From Sporomusa malonica (lineage in GTDB: Bacteria; Bacillota; Negativicutes; Sporomusales; Sporomusaceae): 64,000 nucleotides of DNA. Position numbers and translations under genes: made by a program. Of this stretch, positions 6,980-15,612 are shown one piece after another. The stretch lies in NCBI RefSeq assembly GCF_041428715.1, contig NZ_CP155572.1; one strand, written 5' to 3'. Below the pieces are notes generated by a model, which was not told the DNA's origin, made no database searches, and saw only the letters and a program-made list of their open reading frames with translations. Position 1 is the first letter of the stretch. Every line of letters begins with the position of its first letter.

Positions 6980-8386
6980 ATGGGAATCGAAAAGGAAGCA
7001 CTATACAAAGTAATCTTGGACAACATGCCTGAAGGTATCAATGTGATTGACTCAGAGGGATGTATTGTCTATGCGAATAAGGCCTCTGCAAAATATGCTC
7101 ATGCAGCTGATCCGGCTGATATGTTTGGTAAACCTATCACTAGGTATTATTCCAAAGCTGCTGTATTAGAAGTAATTAGTACAAGAAAGTCCATGAACGA
7201 TGTAAAAATAACACATGCAAATGGTCGAACCTTTATTGTGAACGCATTTCCGGTATATTTTGAAGAGGTTTTTTTTGGCGGGGTTGCATCGTTCCGGGAT
7301 ATCACCGAAATAGAAGAGTTATCAAAGAAAATGGAAAGTTTGGAACTCGAGCTGGCACTTAGCCAAGGGACCGATATATTTGATATTTTTATTGGCAAAT
7401 CCTGCAGTTTAAAAGGGGCTATTGATAAAGCACAACGGAGTATTGCTGCGATTGGTGGTCCAAGACACTCGATTATTCTCGGTGAAACAGGTACGGGAAA
7501 AACCATGTTGGCCAAGGCGATGTACTATTTTGCAAAAAAGATAAAAGTAATTAAGCCAGATGCCCCTTTTATTGAAGTAAATTGTGCTCAATTTACTAAT
7601 CCTGATATTGCTGTTATGGAAGTGTTTGGGACAGAGAAGGGAGCCTATACCGGCGCGACAGATAAACCAGGTTTAGTTGAGTTGGCAAACAAGGGAGTGC
7701 TCTTCTTAGACGAAGCGCATGCCTTGGTTCAACATCAGACCATGTTACTAAAGCTTATCGAGTCGGGGACGATAAGGAGAATTGGCGGCAGAACCGAGCG
7801 AGAGTTAGATTTAATCATTATTGCAGCGTCAAGTAAAAATCTAAAAAAAGAGTTTTTACCTGAATTGTATCAACGGATTGCTCAGTATCAAATTGATATA
7901 CCACCTTTACGTGAGCGCAGTGACGCAGAACGTGAATCTATGTTGAATTATTTTGCAGGCCAATATATTCTACGAGCAAAAGAACGGAATAATGTTGAGC
8001 TGCAAATCGTGTTTACCAGTCAAGCCAAAGAAATCTTGCTGCACGGAGAATACGAACGAAATATTCGTCAATTTCGGGATGTCATCTTTGCTAGTATTGA
8101 TGCGGCTGCTCCATTAGTTAGTAATTTACCATATGACAGTAAAAACATGATTAAAGTGCTCGTGCTAGCCGTGCATATCCCCTTGACCATGTTAGAGTCG
8201 GATTCGTGGAAGGCTGAACCGCAGCCTGAACCTGATACTGATGGTCTTATTGATTTGAAAATCAAAGAGCTGCATAAAAATGGATTAGGTCCTCGCAAAA
8301 TAGCTTCAGAAATGCAAAAACAAGGTTATTCTATTGAGTATTACCAAGTCGCATATAAGCTTAAAAAGATCAGATATGAATCATAG
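6980..8386 (+). CDS. Sigma-54-dependent transcriptional activator with PAS domain
   Basis: Enhancer-binding protein of 468 residues. An N-terminal PAS domain (about 8-115) is the likely ligand sensor. The AAA+ domain has Walker A GETGTGKT (168-175), a sigma-54 contact loop GAYTGA (221-226, a tolerated variant of GAFTGA) and Walker B VLFLDE (240-245). The C-terminus (from about 420) is a helix-turn-helix segment, LIDLKIKELHKNGLGPRKIASEM. There is no receiver domain, so it senses a small molecule rather than a kinase. ATG 6980 places the PAS domain right after the start; an upstream TTG (6914) is less likely. Three -24/-12 promoters lie within 6 kb, so it very probably controls this catabolic block. 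Confidence 0.9.
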   Translation: MGIEKEALYKVILDNMPEGINVIDSEGCIVYANKASAKYAHAADPADMFGKPITRYYSKAAVLEVISTRKSMNDVKITHANGRTFIVNAFPVYFEEVFFGGVASFRDITEIEELSKKMESLELELALSQGTDIFDIFIGKSCSLKGAIDKAQRSIAAIGGPRHSIILGETGTGKTMLAKAMYYFAKKIKVIKPDAPFIEVNCAQFTNPDIAVMEVFGTEKGAYTGATDKPGLVELANKGVLFLDEAHALVQHQTMLLKLIESGTIRRIGGRTERELDLIIIAASSKNLKKEFLPELYQRIAQYQIDIPPLRERSDAERESMLNYFAGQYILRAKERNNVELQIVFTSQAKEILLHGEYERNIRQFRDVIFASIDAAAPLVSNLPYDSKNMIKVLVLAVHIPLTMLESDSWKAEPQPEPDTDGLIDLKIKELHKNGLGPRKIASEMQKQGYSIEYYQVAYKLKKIRYES

Positions 8387-8404
8387 TCTAAAGTTTATAA
8401 TGGA

Positions 8405-8449
8405 CGGCTATCTTTTTCGCCAAAGGCAGGAGAAGATAGCCGCCTATTT
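8405..8449 (+). terminator. Hairpin after the activator gene
   Basis: CGGCTATCTT (8405-8414) pairs with AAGATAGCCG (8433-8442); only a short T run follows. Confidence 0.5.
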
Positions 8450-8487
8450 GTATGCTAGTATAACGTTTGTGAGAGAATGTGTTGTAT

Positions 8488-8500
8488 TTTTCTAACAAAA
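8488..8500. promoter_or_regulatory. Candidate activator site, copy 1
   Basis: TTTTCTAACAAAA; its C is 99 bases upstream of the -24 TGG. The same 13-mer stands at exactly the same distance from the TRAP-transporter promoter (12380-12392). Confidence 0.45.
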
Positions 8501-8590
8501 TATCAGAAAATTATTACACTTTAGTGATAAATAGTTTTTCCCATAACGCAAAATGCTGATTATTCAGGATTTTTTGTATCTTGAATCTAT

Positions 8591-8606
8591 TGGCACGATA
8601 CTTGCG
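8591..8606 (+). promoter_or_regulatory. Sigma-54 (-24/-12) promoter of the larA-panB unit
   Basis: TGGCAC-N5-TTGCG, a near-perfect match, 64 bases before the larA start. Confidence 0.9.
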
Positions 8607-8669
8607 ATTTAATATGTCAGCTAGCTAGCAGTGAAAAAGTAAAATTAAGGAGGGGTACGAATCTAACTC

Positions 8670-9971
8670 ATGGAAACAAGAACTTTTAATTTAAAGTACG
8701 GGCAGGGAGAAGTGAATTTTTCCATTCCCAAAGACCAATTATTACATGAAGTTCTCGGAGTTGACTATCCACCCATTAGCAACGTTGCTGAAGCCATCCA
8801 ACACGTTCTTGAGCATCCGATCGATTCTCCGCCCCTAAAAGAACTGGTCAAGCCAGGTGAAAAAGTTGTCTTATGTGTGAGTGACATAACGCGAGGTTGG
8901 CAAAACATGTCGGTAATTCTGCCTTTCATTCTTGATGCTCTTAACCAAGGCGGGGTATCTGATAATGATGTTACAATTATCATTGCGGTCGGTGGACACC
9001 GCCAAAATACTCAGGAAGAGTTTATCAAGCTCTGTGGCAAAGACGTCTTTGACCGGGTGAAGATTGTAAATCACGACGCGTGGGATGAGAGTAATCTTGT
9101 CTATATGGGTAAAACCAGCCGAAATACTGAAGTGTGGATAAACCGACTGGTAGTTGAGGCCAATAAGGTCATCCTAACCGGAGGTATTATCTACCACTAT
9201 ATGTGCGGTTATGGCGGTGGCCGCAAGAGCATATTGCCTGGGGTAAGTTCCATAAAAACAATTAGGCAAAATCATCTATTGGCACTTGGGCCAAATCTAG
9301 GAGATGGCTCTGACCCCAATGCTGTTTCAGCCCGGACGCGGGGTTGCAACGGCCATGAGGACATGATGGAGATTGCCGCCTTCGTACAGGCGGACTTTTT
9401 AATAAATATGGTGCCTACCGTCACAGGCGAATATGCAGGGGTCTTTGCCGGTAACTGGGTATCTGCCTGGCAGGAAGGGACTAAACTTGTAGACAGAATC
9501 TACGGTGTTCCCATTGAGGCAAAGGCAGATATTGTAATTGCATCTGCCGGCGGTTTTCCTAAAGACATCAATCTGTATCAGACTGGTAAACCCATGGATA
9601 ATGCCTGCTATGCCGTCAAAGATGGCGGAGTTGTCATTATTCTGAGTGAATGTGCCGACATTAACGAACCGATCGAGTTTACTGAATGGTTCCAATATGG
9701 GTCCAAACTTGAGATGGAGAAAGCTCTGCGGGCGAAATTTACAATCCCGGGGTGGGTAGCTTTCCGTGAAGTTGAATGCGGGGGAAAAGCAACATTCATT
9801 ATGGTCACGAAGCCGGAGAATGAAGCATTTATCCGCAAAGCTAATATGATTCCAGTTACAAATATTGATGACGCGTTGCGCTTGGCTTACGAAAAGTGTG
9901 GTACGGAAAATCCTAAGATCACAGTTATGCCGCACGGAGCAAATACATTGCCGCAGCTAAAAGAAGGATAG
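8670..9971 (+). CDS. larA: LarA-family nickel-dependent 2-hydroxyacid racemase/epimerase
   Basis: LarA enzymes invert the C2 hydroxyl of lactate or related 2-hydroxy acids with a nickel-pincer nucleotide bound to Lys. The 433-residue protein keeps the key residues: SDITRG at 71-76, AVGGHR with H110, YHYMCGYGGGRKSILPG with H176 and K186. These match H108, H174 and K184 of Lactobacillus LarA with a constant +2 offset. The family now includes enzymes for malate, 2-hydroxyglutarate, phenyllactate and others, so the substrate is open. It heads the sigma-54 unit with panB and a permease. No larB/larC/larE cofactor genes are in the window. Confidence 0.88.
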   Translation: METRTFNLKYGQGEVNFSIPKDQLLHEVLGVDYPPISNVAEAIQHVLEHPIDSPPLKELVKPGEKVVLCVSDITRGWQNMSVILPFILDALNQGGVSDNDVTIIIAVGGHRQNTQEEFIKLCGKDVFDRVKIVNHDAWDESNLVYMGKTSRNTEVWINRLVVEANKVILTGGIIYHYMCGYGGGRKSILPGVSSIKTIRQNHLLALGPNLGDGSDPNAVSARTRGCNGHEDMMEIAAFVQADFLINMVPTVTGEYAGVFAGNWVSAWQEGTKLVDRIYGVPIEAKADIVIASAGGFPKDINLYQTGKPMDNACYAVKDGGVVIILSECADINEPIEFTEWFQYGSKLEMEKALRAKFTIPGWVAFREVECGGKATFIMVTKPENEAFIRKANMIPVTNIDDALRLAYEKCGTENPKITVMPHGANTLPQLKEG

Positions 9972-10061
9972 AGAAGCGAATGATTCTGATTCAGGGGGAT
10001 CTGGCTTAGATAGAGTGTATTATTATTCAACCTAATAATTTAAGATAGGTGGGGTATTTAT

Positions 10062-10919
10062 ATGGCGAAAAAGACAATCAACGATTTCAATCAGATGGTA
10101 GAAGCTGGAGAGAAAATCACATATTTAACAGCATATGACTATCTAACAGCAAAGATGGTAGAAAAAGCTGGCATCGACATGATTCTGGTTGGTGATTCTC
10201 TAGGTATGGTTACATTGGGCTATGACACAACGTTCCCTGTTACCATGGACGACATGATCCGGCACAGCCAAGCAGTGCGCAGGGGCGCACCGAATACCTT
10301 TATCGTAGGTGATATGCCTTATATGTCCTATCAGGTTTCTGATAAGGCAGCCATCGCTAATGCCGGTCGCTTTATTAAAGAAGCCGGTGTTGATTGTATC
10401 AAGCTTGAGGGCGGCGGCGAAATGATCTGTAAACGGGTTAAAGCCATCCAGGAAGCTGGTATTCTTGTCATGGGGCACATTGGTCTTACCCCGCAATTCA
10501 TGGGACAAATTGGTGGATATAAAGCACAAGGCCGTAGTGCTGCTGACGCAATGAAGCTAGTAAACCAGGCTAAACTGATAGAAGAAGCGGGGGCATTCAG
10601 CATATTAGTGGAGGGCGTACCGACTGCTGTTGGTAAAGCTATTACCGAAAGAGCCGGAATCCCAATTCTGGGTATCGGTGCAGGTTCCTTCACTCATGGC
10701 CAATTGTTGATATTTGCTGACATGGTTGGCCTGTACGATAACTTCACGCCGAAGTTTGTAAAAAAATACGCTAGTGTTAACGAAGTAATTACCAACGCAT
10801 TTAAAGAGTATGTGAAAGAAGTTAAGGAAAACCAGTTTCCGATTGATGGTGTACATACATACGGCCAAAAGGAGGAAGATGTAAAAGAATTCCTGGCATT
10901 ACTGGACAAACCGAAATAG
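10062..10919 (+). CDS. panB: PanB-type ketopantoate hydroxymethyltransferase
   Basis: PanB transfers a one-carbon unit between methylene-tetrahydrofolate and 2-oxoisovalerate/ketopantoate. The 285-residue protein has the conserved LTAYDY, VGDSLGM (metal-binding Asp), VGDMPYMSY (second Asp), IKLEGGGE (Lys), GHIGLTPQ, and VEGVP (catalytic Glu), ending IGIGAGSFTHGQLL. All active-site positions are present; it is slightly longer than usual owing to a C-terminal extension. It follows larA by 90 bases in a sigma-54 unit, and panC/panD are absent nearby. This context suggests a breakdown role (ketopantoate cleavage) rather than CoA biosynthesis, but the reaction direction is inference. Confidence 0.9.
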   Translation: MAKKTINDFNQMVEAGEKITYLTAYDYLTAKMVEKAGIDMILVGDSLGMVTLGYDTTFPVTMDDMIRHSQAVRRGAPNTFIVGDMPYMSYQVSDKAAIANAGRFIKEAGVDCIKLEGGGEMICKRVKAIQEAGILVMGHIGLTPQFMGQIGGYKAQGRSAADAMKLVNQAKLIEEAGAFSILVEGVPTAVGKAITERAGIPILGIGAGSFTHGQLLIFADMVGLYDNFTPKFVKKYASVNEVITNAFKEYVKEVKENQFPIDGVHTYGQKEEDVKEFLALLDKPK

Positions 10920-10941
10920 TTTGGCGGTTGACAAAATTTGG

Positions 10942-10971
10942 TCGGGCCATCTCCTGTGAGTGATGGCCCGA
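10942..10971 (+). terminator. Hairpin after panB, no T run
   Basis: TCGGGCCATC pairs with GATGGCCCGA around a 10-base loop. Without a T tract it may be an attenuating or processing hairpin in front of the permease gene. Confidence 0.4.
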
Positions 10972-10998
10972 TACATACGTTAACGAGAAAGTTCGGAG

Positions 10999-12351
10999 GT
11001 GAACGTACTAGTCAGGCGTGAGTTAGTCGTAGTATCAAAGCAAGGAGTTGATATATGCATAGTGGATAATCAAGTTGTTATTGCTTTAGCAGTTTTTCTT
11101 GTTGTGTACGCAGTCATTATTTCAGAGAAAATTCACCGGACAGTCATAGCCATGGCAGGCGCGATGACCGTAATTGGTTTGGGGGTTCTAACCCAGGAGC
11201 GAGCCATCCAGCATATCGATTTTAATACCATCGGGCTTTTAGTCGGCATGATGATTATTGTCAATATTACCGCAGAAACAGGTGTGTTCAACTATTTGGC
11301 CATATGGTCGGCCAAGAAAGTGAATGCTGACCCTGTAAAGCTCTTCATTGCTCTAAGTACGCTGACGGCTGTTTGTTCTGCTCTTTTGGATAATGTGACA
11401 ACAGTATTGCTTACAGTCCCAGTTACCATCAGTATAACAAGCCAGCTAAAAGTACCGCCAACCCCTTATCTGATCGCACAGATATTATCGTCTAACATTG
11501 GGGGAACAGCTACTCTTATTGGCGATCCGCCGAACATCATGATTGGGAGTGCTGTGAAGGAGTTAACCTTCATGGCATTTGTGGACAACCTGACGGCAGT
11601 CGCATTTCTAATCCACTTTGTCACAATCGCGATATTAGTGTGGATATATCGTGATAAACTAAAAGCCCCAGACGAGCTGCGGGCAAAAATAATGCAGCTT
11701 GATGAAACCAAACAATTGCACAATAATAAGCTTCTTCAGACATGCCTGTTTGTATTGACGCTTACGATAGGGATGTTCGTAGCCCATCAATATCTCCATC
11801 TTGATTCTGCTACAGTAGCTCTTATTGGTGCCAGTTTGCTGCTTCTCCTGACTGCCGGGCAGTCTGAACGTAACTTGGAGCACATCTTTAACAAGATCGA
11901 ATGGGTTGCGTTATTCTTTTTTATTGGTTTATTTGTGATTGTCGGTGGGCTGGTGGATACCGGCATCATCTCATTCTTGGCAGGCAAGGCCATTGAGTTT
12001 ACTTCCGGCAATCTTGTTGCAACTTCGTTACTGGTCCTTTGGTTTAGTGCAATTGCTTCGGCTTTTGTTGATAATATCCCGTTTGTTGCAACGATGATTC
12101 CCTTAATCAAAGATCTTGGCAGTCTCGGAATAACCAATCTTGAACCAATCTGGTGGAGCTTATCCCTTGGATCCTGTCTTGGGGGTAATGGTACAATTAT
12201 CGGAGCTAGCGCTAATATCATTGTTGCAGGTATGGCCGCTCAGCAGGGGTATCATATTACATTTCGCAGCTATTTCAAGATTGCTTTTCCGCTTATGCTG
12301 TTATCCATCTGTATGAGCACTGTATATGTTGTTATCCGCTATCTAATGTAA
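10999..12351 (+). CDS. ArsB/NhaD-family anion permease
   Basis: An integral membrane transporter with about eleven hydrophobic segments. Two pseudo-symmetric motifs mark the ion-transporter superfamily: CSALLDNVTTVLLTVPV with SSNIGGTATLIGDPPNIMIG in the first half, and ASAFVDNIPFVATMIPLI with LGGNGTIIGASANIIVAG in the second. Members move arsenite, sodium or organic anions; here a hydroxy-acid exporter or importer fits the context. The start is uncertain: GTG 10999 sits too close to GGAGG, while GTG 11062 (after AAGGAG, 14 bases) removes a 21-residue non-hydrophobic tail and may be the true one. Confidence 0.85.
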   Translation: MNVLVRRELVVVSKQGVDICIVDNQVVIALAVFLVVYAVIISEKIHRTVIAMAGAMTVIGLGVLTQERAIQHIDFNTIGLLVGMMIIVNITAETGVFNYLAIWSAKKVNADPVKLFIALSTLTAVCSALLDNVTTVLLTVPVTISITSQLKVPPTPYLIAQILSSNIGGTATLIGDPPNIMIGSAVKELTFMAFVDNLTAVAFLIHFVTIAILVWIYRDKLKAPDELRAKIMQLDETKQLHNNKLLQTCLFVLTLTIGMFVAHQYLHLDSATVALIGASLLLLLTAGQSERNLEHIFNKIEWVALFFFIGLFVIVGGLVDTGIISFLAGKAIEFTSGNLVATSLLVLWFSAIASAFVDNIPFVATMIPLIKDLGSLGITNLEPIWWSLSLGSCLGGNGTIIGASANIIVAGMAAQQGYHITFRSYFKIAFPLMLLSICMSTVYVVIRYLM

Positions 12352-12379
12352 TGTTAGAATAGTGTTAGAATTTTTAGAC

Positions 12380-12392
12380 TTTTCTAACAAAA
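12380..12392. promoter_or_regulatory. Candidate activator site, copy 2
   Basis: TTTTCTAACAAAA, again with its C 99 bases upstream of the -24 TGG. It is also the right half of a dyad GTTAGAA...TTCTAAC. Confidence 0.5.
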
Positions 12393-12482
12393 ATGTAACA
12401 GTATGGTGCTGGGAAAAAGCTGACTTTTTGCAATTGCGTGCAAGTTACCTCGGGATTGTGAGTGTTGCAACCCCTAGAGTCT

Positions 12483-12498
12483 TGGCATGTTTTTTGCA
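12483..12498 (+). promoter_or_regulatory. Sigma-54 (-24/-12) promoter of the TRAP transporter
   Basis: TGGCAT-N5-TTGCA, 38 bases before the GTG start of the binding-protein gene. Confidence 0.88.
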
Positions 12499-12535
12499 AT
12501 AAGTATCATTAAATTCTATTTTGGGAGGTATTTTG

Positions 12536-13552
12536 GTGAAAAAGAAAACGGCATGCTTCTTGGTATTGATTCTCATGTTATCGGTAGCACTGGTCGGCTG
12601 CGGGGGAAGTAGTAAAGTTAAAAGTGATGCGAAAGACAATCAGGCAGTGACCACCATCAAGGTAGGGCATGTGTTGGCGCCGGATCACCCTTACACGCTT
12701 GGACTCAAAAAATTTGCTGAACTCATGGATAAGAAGACTAATGGTAAAGTAAAAGTAAATGTATTTCATAGCTCGCAGCTTGGCAACGAACGGGACATGA
12801 TTGAAGCCCTGCAGCTCGGAACTCAGCAGATGGCGCTTGTTTCGACTGCACCTCTGGCCAGCTTTACTAAGCAGTTTCTAGTGTTCGACTTGCCATTTAT
12901 GTTTGATAATTATCAAGGCGCCTATAAAGTGCTTGACGGCGAAATCGGCAAAAGCTTGCTAAAAACCCTTGAATCCCAGGGTATTGTTGGTTTGAATTAC
13001 TGGGAGAATGGCTACCGCCATGTAACCAACAGCAAGCGACCTATCAATAAGCCTGAAGATCTTGCTGGTTTGAAGATCCGTTTGATGGAAAACCCCATCC
13101 ATATGGACACCTTTAAGGCTATGGGTGCCAACCCGCTGCCAATGGCTTTCGGCGAACTGTTTACAGCTCTGCAGCAAGGTACTATTGACGCTCAGGAAAA
13201 TCCTGTGCCGATCATTTGGACTTCCCGTTTCTATGAAGTGCAAAAGTACGGTTCGCTCACTGGTCATTTCTATGCAGCAGCACCGCTACTTGTTTCTCAG
13301 AAATTCTATCAGGGCTTGCCGGCAGACCAACAAAAAGCTTTGATGGAAGCTGCAAATGAAGCACGTGACTATGAGCGCCAATTGCTAGCTGAGCAGAATA
13401 AAGACTTCATAAGTAAGCTGAAAGAGAAAGGCATGCAGATTCTTGAAGTTGACAAAGCGCCGTTTAAAGCTGCAGTCCAGAGCGTGTGGAAGCAGTATGA
13501 ATCTACTATTGGCAAAGACTTGATTGATAAAGTACTAAACGGTCAGAAGTAA
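12536..13552 (+). CDS. TRAP transporter substrate-binding lipoprotein (DctP family)
   Basis: Extracytoplasmic binding protein of 338 residues, first part of a TRAP transporter. It has a lipoprotein signal with lipobox LVGC (Cys 22), so it is membrane-anchored. The DctP fold shows HVLAPDHPYTLGLKKFAEL, FHSSQLGNERDMIEALQLG, the carboxylate-binding Arg in LAGLKIRLMENP, and MAFGELFTALQQGTIDAQENP. Start GTG 12536 follows GGGAGG by eight bases. It is directly under a sigma-54 promoter and followed by a strong hairpin that separates it from the membrane subunits. Substrate is probably a carboxylate handled by the neighbouring LarA/PanB enzymes. Confidence 0.93.
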   Translation: MKKKTACFLVLILMLSVALVGCGGSSKVKSDAKDNQAVTTIKVGHVLAPDHPYTLGLKKFAELMDKKTNGKVKVNVFHSSQLGNERDMIEALQLGTQQMALVSTAPLASFTKQFLVFDLPFMFDNYQGAYKVLDGEIGKSLLKTLESQGIVGLNYWENGYRHVTNSKRPINKPEDLAGLKIRLMENPIHMDTFKAMGANPLPMAFGELFTALQQGTIDAQENPVPIIWTSRFYEVQKYGSLTGHFYAAAPLLVSQKFYQGLPADQQKALMEAANEARDYERQLLAEQNKDFISKLKEKGMQILEVDKAPFKAAVQSVWKQYESTIGKDLIDKVLNGQK

Positions 13553-13570
13553 TCTAAAAGACATGTTGAC

Positions 13571-13598
13571 AAGGCAAGCTAGCAAGCTAGCTTGCCTT
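13571..13598 (+). promoter_or_regulatory. Perfect 12-bp-stem hairpin between dctP and dctQ
   Basis: AAGGCAAGCTAG-CAAG-CTAGCTTGCCTT, with no T tract. It probably stabilises the 3' end of the dctP message and lowers expression of the membrane subunits. Confidence 0.7.
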
Positions 13599-13624
13599 AC
13601 TTACAAGGAGGGGAATTTCCGAGG

Positions 13625-14095
13625 ATGAAGCAACTATTCGACAATCTCGAGGATTACCTATGTATCTCTTTGCTTGTTGTAATGTCGCTGGTAGTTTTTT
13701 TGCAGATTTTATCAAGGTTTGTGTTCAATATACCTCTCCGCTGGACCGAGGAGTTCGCAGTCTTTTTATTGGCGTGGGTATCATTTCTGGGCGCGAGTGT
13801 AGGTGTAAAGCGTTGGGCCCACATTGGTGTTGAAGCCTTTGTTTTATTGCTGCCCAAGAAAATGCAGCACGTTGTTAAGCTATTATCCTTGGTGCTCAGT
13901 GCTATCTTCTTTGCGATTATGCTATATTACGGTATTGAGATTGTACTAAAGCAGGTTGCTACAGGGCAGGTATCGGCAGCCATGCGGATTCCAATGTACT
14001 TAGCGTATCTTTCAGTACCGGTTGGTGCAACATTTATGCTTATACGAACTATCCAATTGTTCCTAACTATGGCAAGGAAAGGAGTACAGGCGTAA
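13625..14095 (+). CDS. TRAP transporter small membrane subunit (DctQ family)
   Basis: A 156-residue protein with four hydrophobic helices (about 15-37, 49-67, 87-110, 130-150) and the DctQ signature FNIPLRWTEEFAVFLLAWVSFLGASVGVKRWAHIGVE. DctQ joins the binding protein to the DctM pump. ATG 13625 is preferred over an upstream in-frame start that would read through the ribosome-binding site. The stop is immediately followed by the ATG of the large subunit, so the two are translationally coupled. Confidence 0.9.
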   Translation: MKQLFDNLEDYLCISLLVVMSLVVFLQILSRFVFNIPLRWTEEFAVFLLAWVSFLGASVGVKRWAHIGVEAFVLLLPKKMQHVVKLLSLVLSAIFFAIMLYYGIEIVLKQVATGQVSAAMRIPMYLAYLSVPVGATFMLIRTIQLFLTMARKGVQA

Positions 14096-15373
14096 ATGGA
14101 GATATTGTTATTTGGAGCTTTTGTCGCTCTAGCTGTGTTAGGTCTGCCTATCGCAGTTGTTTTAGGTCTGTCTTCTGCAATTGGCTTAATTCTTGGTACT
14201 GATGTCCCGCTTACGGTAATTGCCCAGCGCATGTTTACTGCAGCATCTTCCTTTCCCTTAATGGCAATTCCTTTCTTTATGATTGCCGGTGCACTAATGG
14301 AAGGTGGTGGCATATCCAAACGTCTCATTCACCTGGCTAATACTTTGATGGGGGCTACTACCGGCGGTTTGGCCCTAGTGGCAATTCTAACCTGCATGTT
14401 TTTTGCGGCTATCTCCGGCTCAGGCCCGGCGACAGTTGCGGCTATCGGCAGTATTATGATCCCGGCCATGGTCAAAGCAGGCTATGATATGGCTTTTTCT
14501 TCGGCAATCATGGCAGCAGCAGGATCTATCGGAATTATTATTCCACCCAGCATACCTATGGTAACCTATGGCGTTGTCGGTGGCGTATCTATCGGGTCTA
14601 TGTTTCTTGCCGGTGTCATACCTGGAATTATCTATGGTGGCGCTTTAATGGCAGTGGCTTATTACATCTCCAAGAAACGTGGTTATAAAGGAACTGGCGA
14701 ATTTAGCTTTAAAGAACTGTTAATTGCCTTTAAAGATGCCTTTTGGGCACTTTTGATGCCAGTCATTATTCTTGGCGGCATTTACGGTGGCATTTTCACC
14801 CCGACTGAAGCTGCGTGTGTAGCTGTGTTTTACGGGCTTTTTGTTGGCTTATTTATTTATCGCGAACTAAATTTCAACAATCTCGGCCGATTACTGGTCA
14901 ACTCAGCAGTTAGCACATCAATTGTAATGTTTATTATTGCTACTGCTTCGGTGTTCGGCTGGATTATGGCCAGTGAGCAGATTCCCGACCGGGTTGCCCA
15001 GATGTTTATGGATTTCTCGGACAATCCCATGGTAATACTATTATTAATCAATATACTGCTCTTAATTGTTGGTTGCTTTATGGAAACAAATGCCATAATC
15101 ATTATCTTGGCACCGATATTCTTACCACTGGTTACCCAGATGGGAATTGATCCGATTCACTTTGGAATTATTATGGTGGTAAACACGGCGATTGGTCAGG
15201 TAACACCGCCTTTGGGTGTAAATCTCTTTGTTGCCTGCGGTCTATCCAAAATAACCATAGAGTCTATATCTAAGGCCGTGATACCGTTCCTCTTGGCAAT
15301 GATCGTAGCTATACTCATCATTACATATGTTCCTGCATTAGTAATGTACCTACCTAACTTACTAATGAAATAA
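14096..15373 (+). CDS. TRAP transporter large permease subunit (DctM family)
   Basis: A 425-residue, very hydrophobic protein with about twelve membrane segments. Typical DctM motifs are FPLMAIPFFMIAGALMEGGGI, MFFAAISGSGPATVAAIGSIMIP, SIGIIIPPSIPMVTYGVV, and GGIYGGIFTPTEAACVAVFYG, then TPPLGVNLFVACGLSK. It uses the sodium gradient to move the ligand delivered by the binding protein. It starts on the base after the dctQ stop. A hairpin with a T run lies about 100 bases downstream. Confidence 0.95.
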   Translation: MEILLFGAFVALAVLGLPIAVVLGLSSAIGLILGTDVPLTVIAQRMFTAASSFPLMAIPFFMIAGALMEGGGISKRLIHLANTLMGATTGGLALVAILTCMFFAAISGSGPATVAAIGSIMIPAMVKAGYDMAFSSAIMAAAGSIGIIIPPSIPMVTYGVVGGVSIGSMFLAGVIPGIIYGGALMAVAYYISKKRGYKGTGEFSFKELLIAFKDAFWALLMPVIILGGIYGGIFTPTEAACVAVFYGLFVGLFIYRELNFNNLGRLLVNSAVSTSIVMFIIATASVFGWIMASEQIPDRVAQMFMDFSDNPMVILLLINILLLIVGCFMETNAIIIILAPIFLPLVTQMGIDPIHFGIIMVVNTAIGQVTPPLGVNLFVACGLSKITIESISKAVIPFLLAMIVAILIITYVPALVMYLPNLLMK

Positions 15374-15471
15374 TTACCGGTAATCAATGCCGCTTTGACT
15401 TCGTTACAATTGTGTCCTTAATACAGTAGGAACCGATGGTTTACCACTAGTTCCTACGGTATGATCATATC

Positions 15472-15516
15472 AAAACACTTAATGCCTTCGTTTGAGAGGT
15501 GGTAGGTGTTTTTTTA
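15472..15516 (+). terminator. Terminator after the TRAP operon
   Basis: AAAACACTTA and TAGGTGTTTTTTT can pair around an irregular loop and end in a T run. A second, T-less hairpin (GTAGGAAC/GTTCCTAC) lies just upstream at 15426-15457. Confidence 0.6.
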
Positions 15517-15541
15517 TGTCCCCAAGCACATCTCAAAAGAC

Positions 15542-15569
15542 ACATAAATGATAAGTTAATCATATTATG
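15542..15569 (+). promoter_or_regulatory. Possible sigma-K-type sporulation promoter
   Basis: AC-N17-CATATTATG resembles AC-N16/17-CATANNNTA, with the last A replaced by G. It lies 44 bases upstream of the Cys-rich precursor gene. The same form occurs before the SPOCS gene at 34844. Confidence 0.4.
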
Positions 15570-15612
15570 TAATATGGCGGCCCGTCAAATTGTATCACAA
15601 AGGAGTGTTGAA

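Noticed and set aside
10062..10919. Phosphoenolpyruvate mutase or isocitrate lyase instead of PanB
   Set aside because: The PanB-specific motifs (LTAYDY, VGDSLGM, GHIGLTPQ, VEGVP) are all present.
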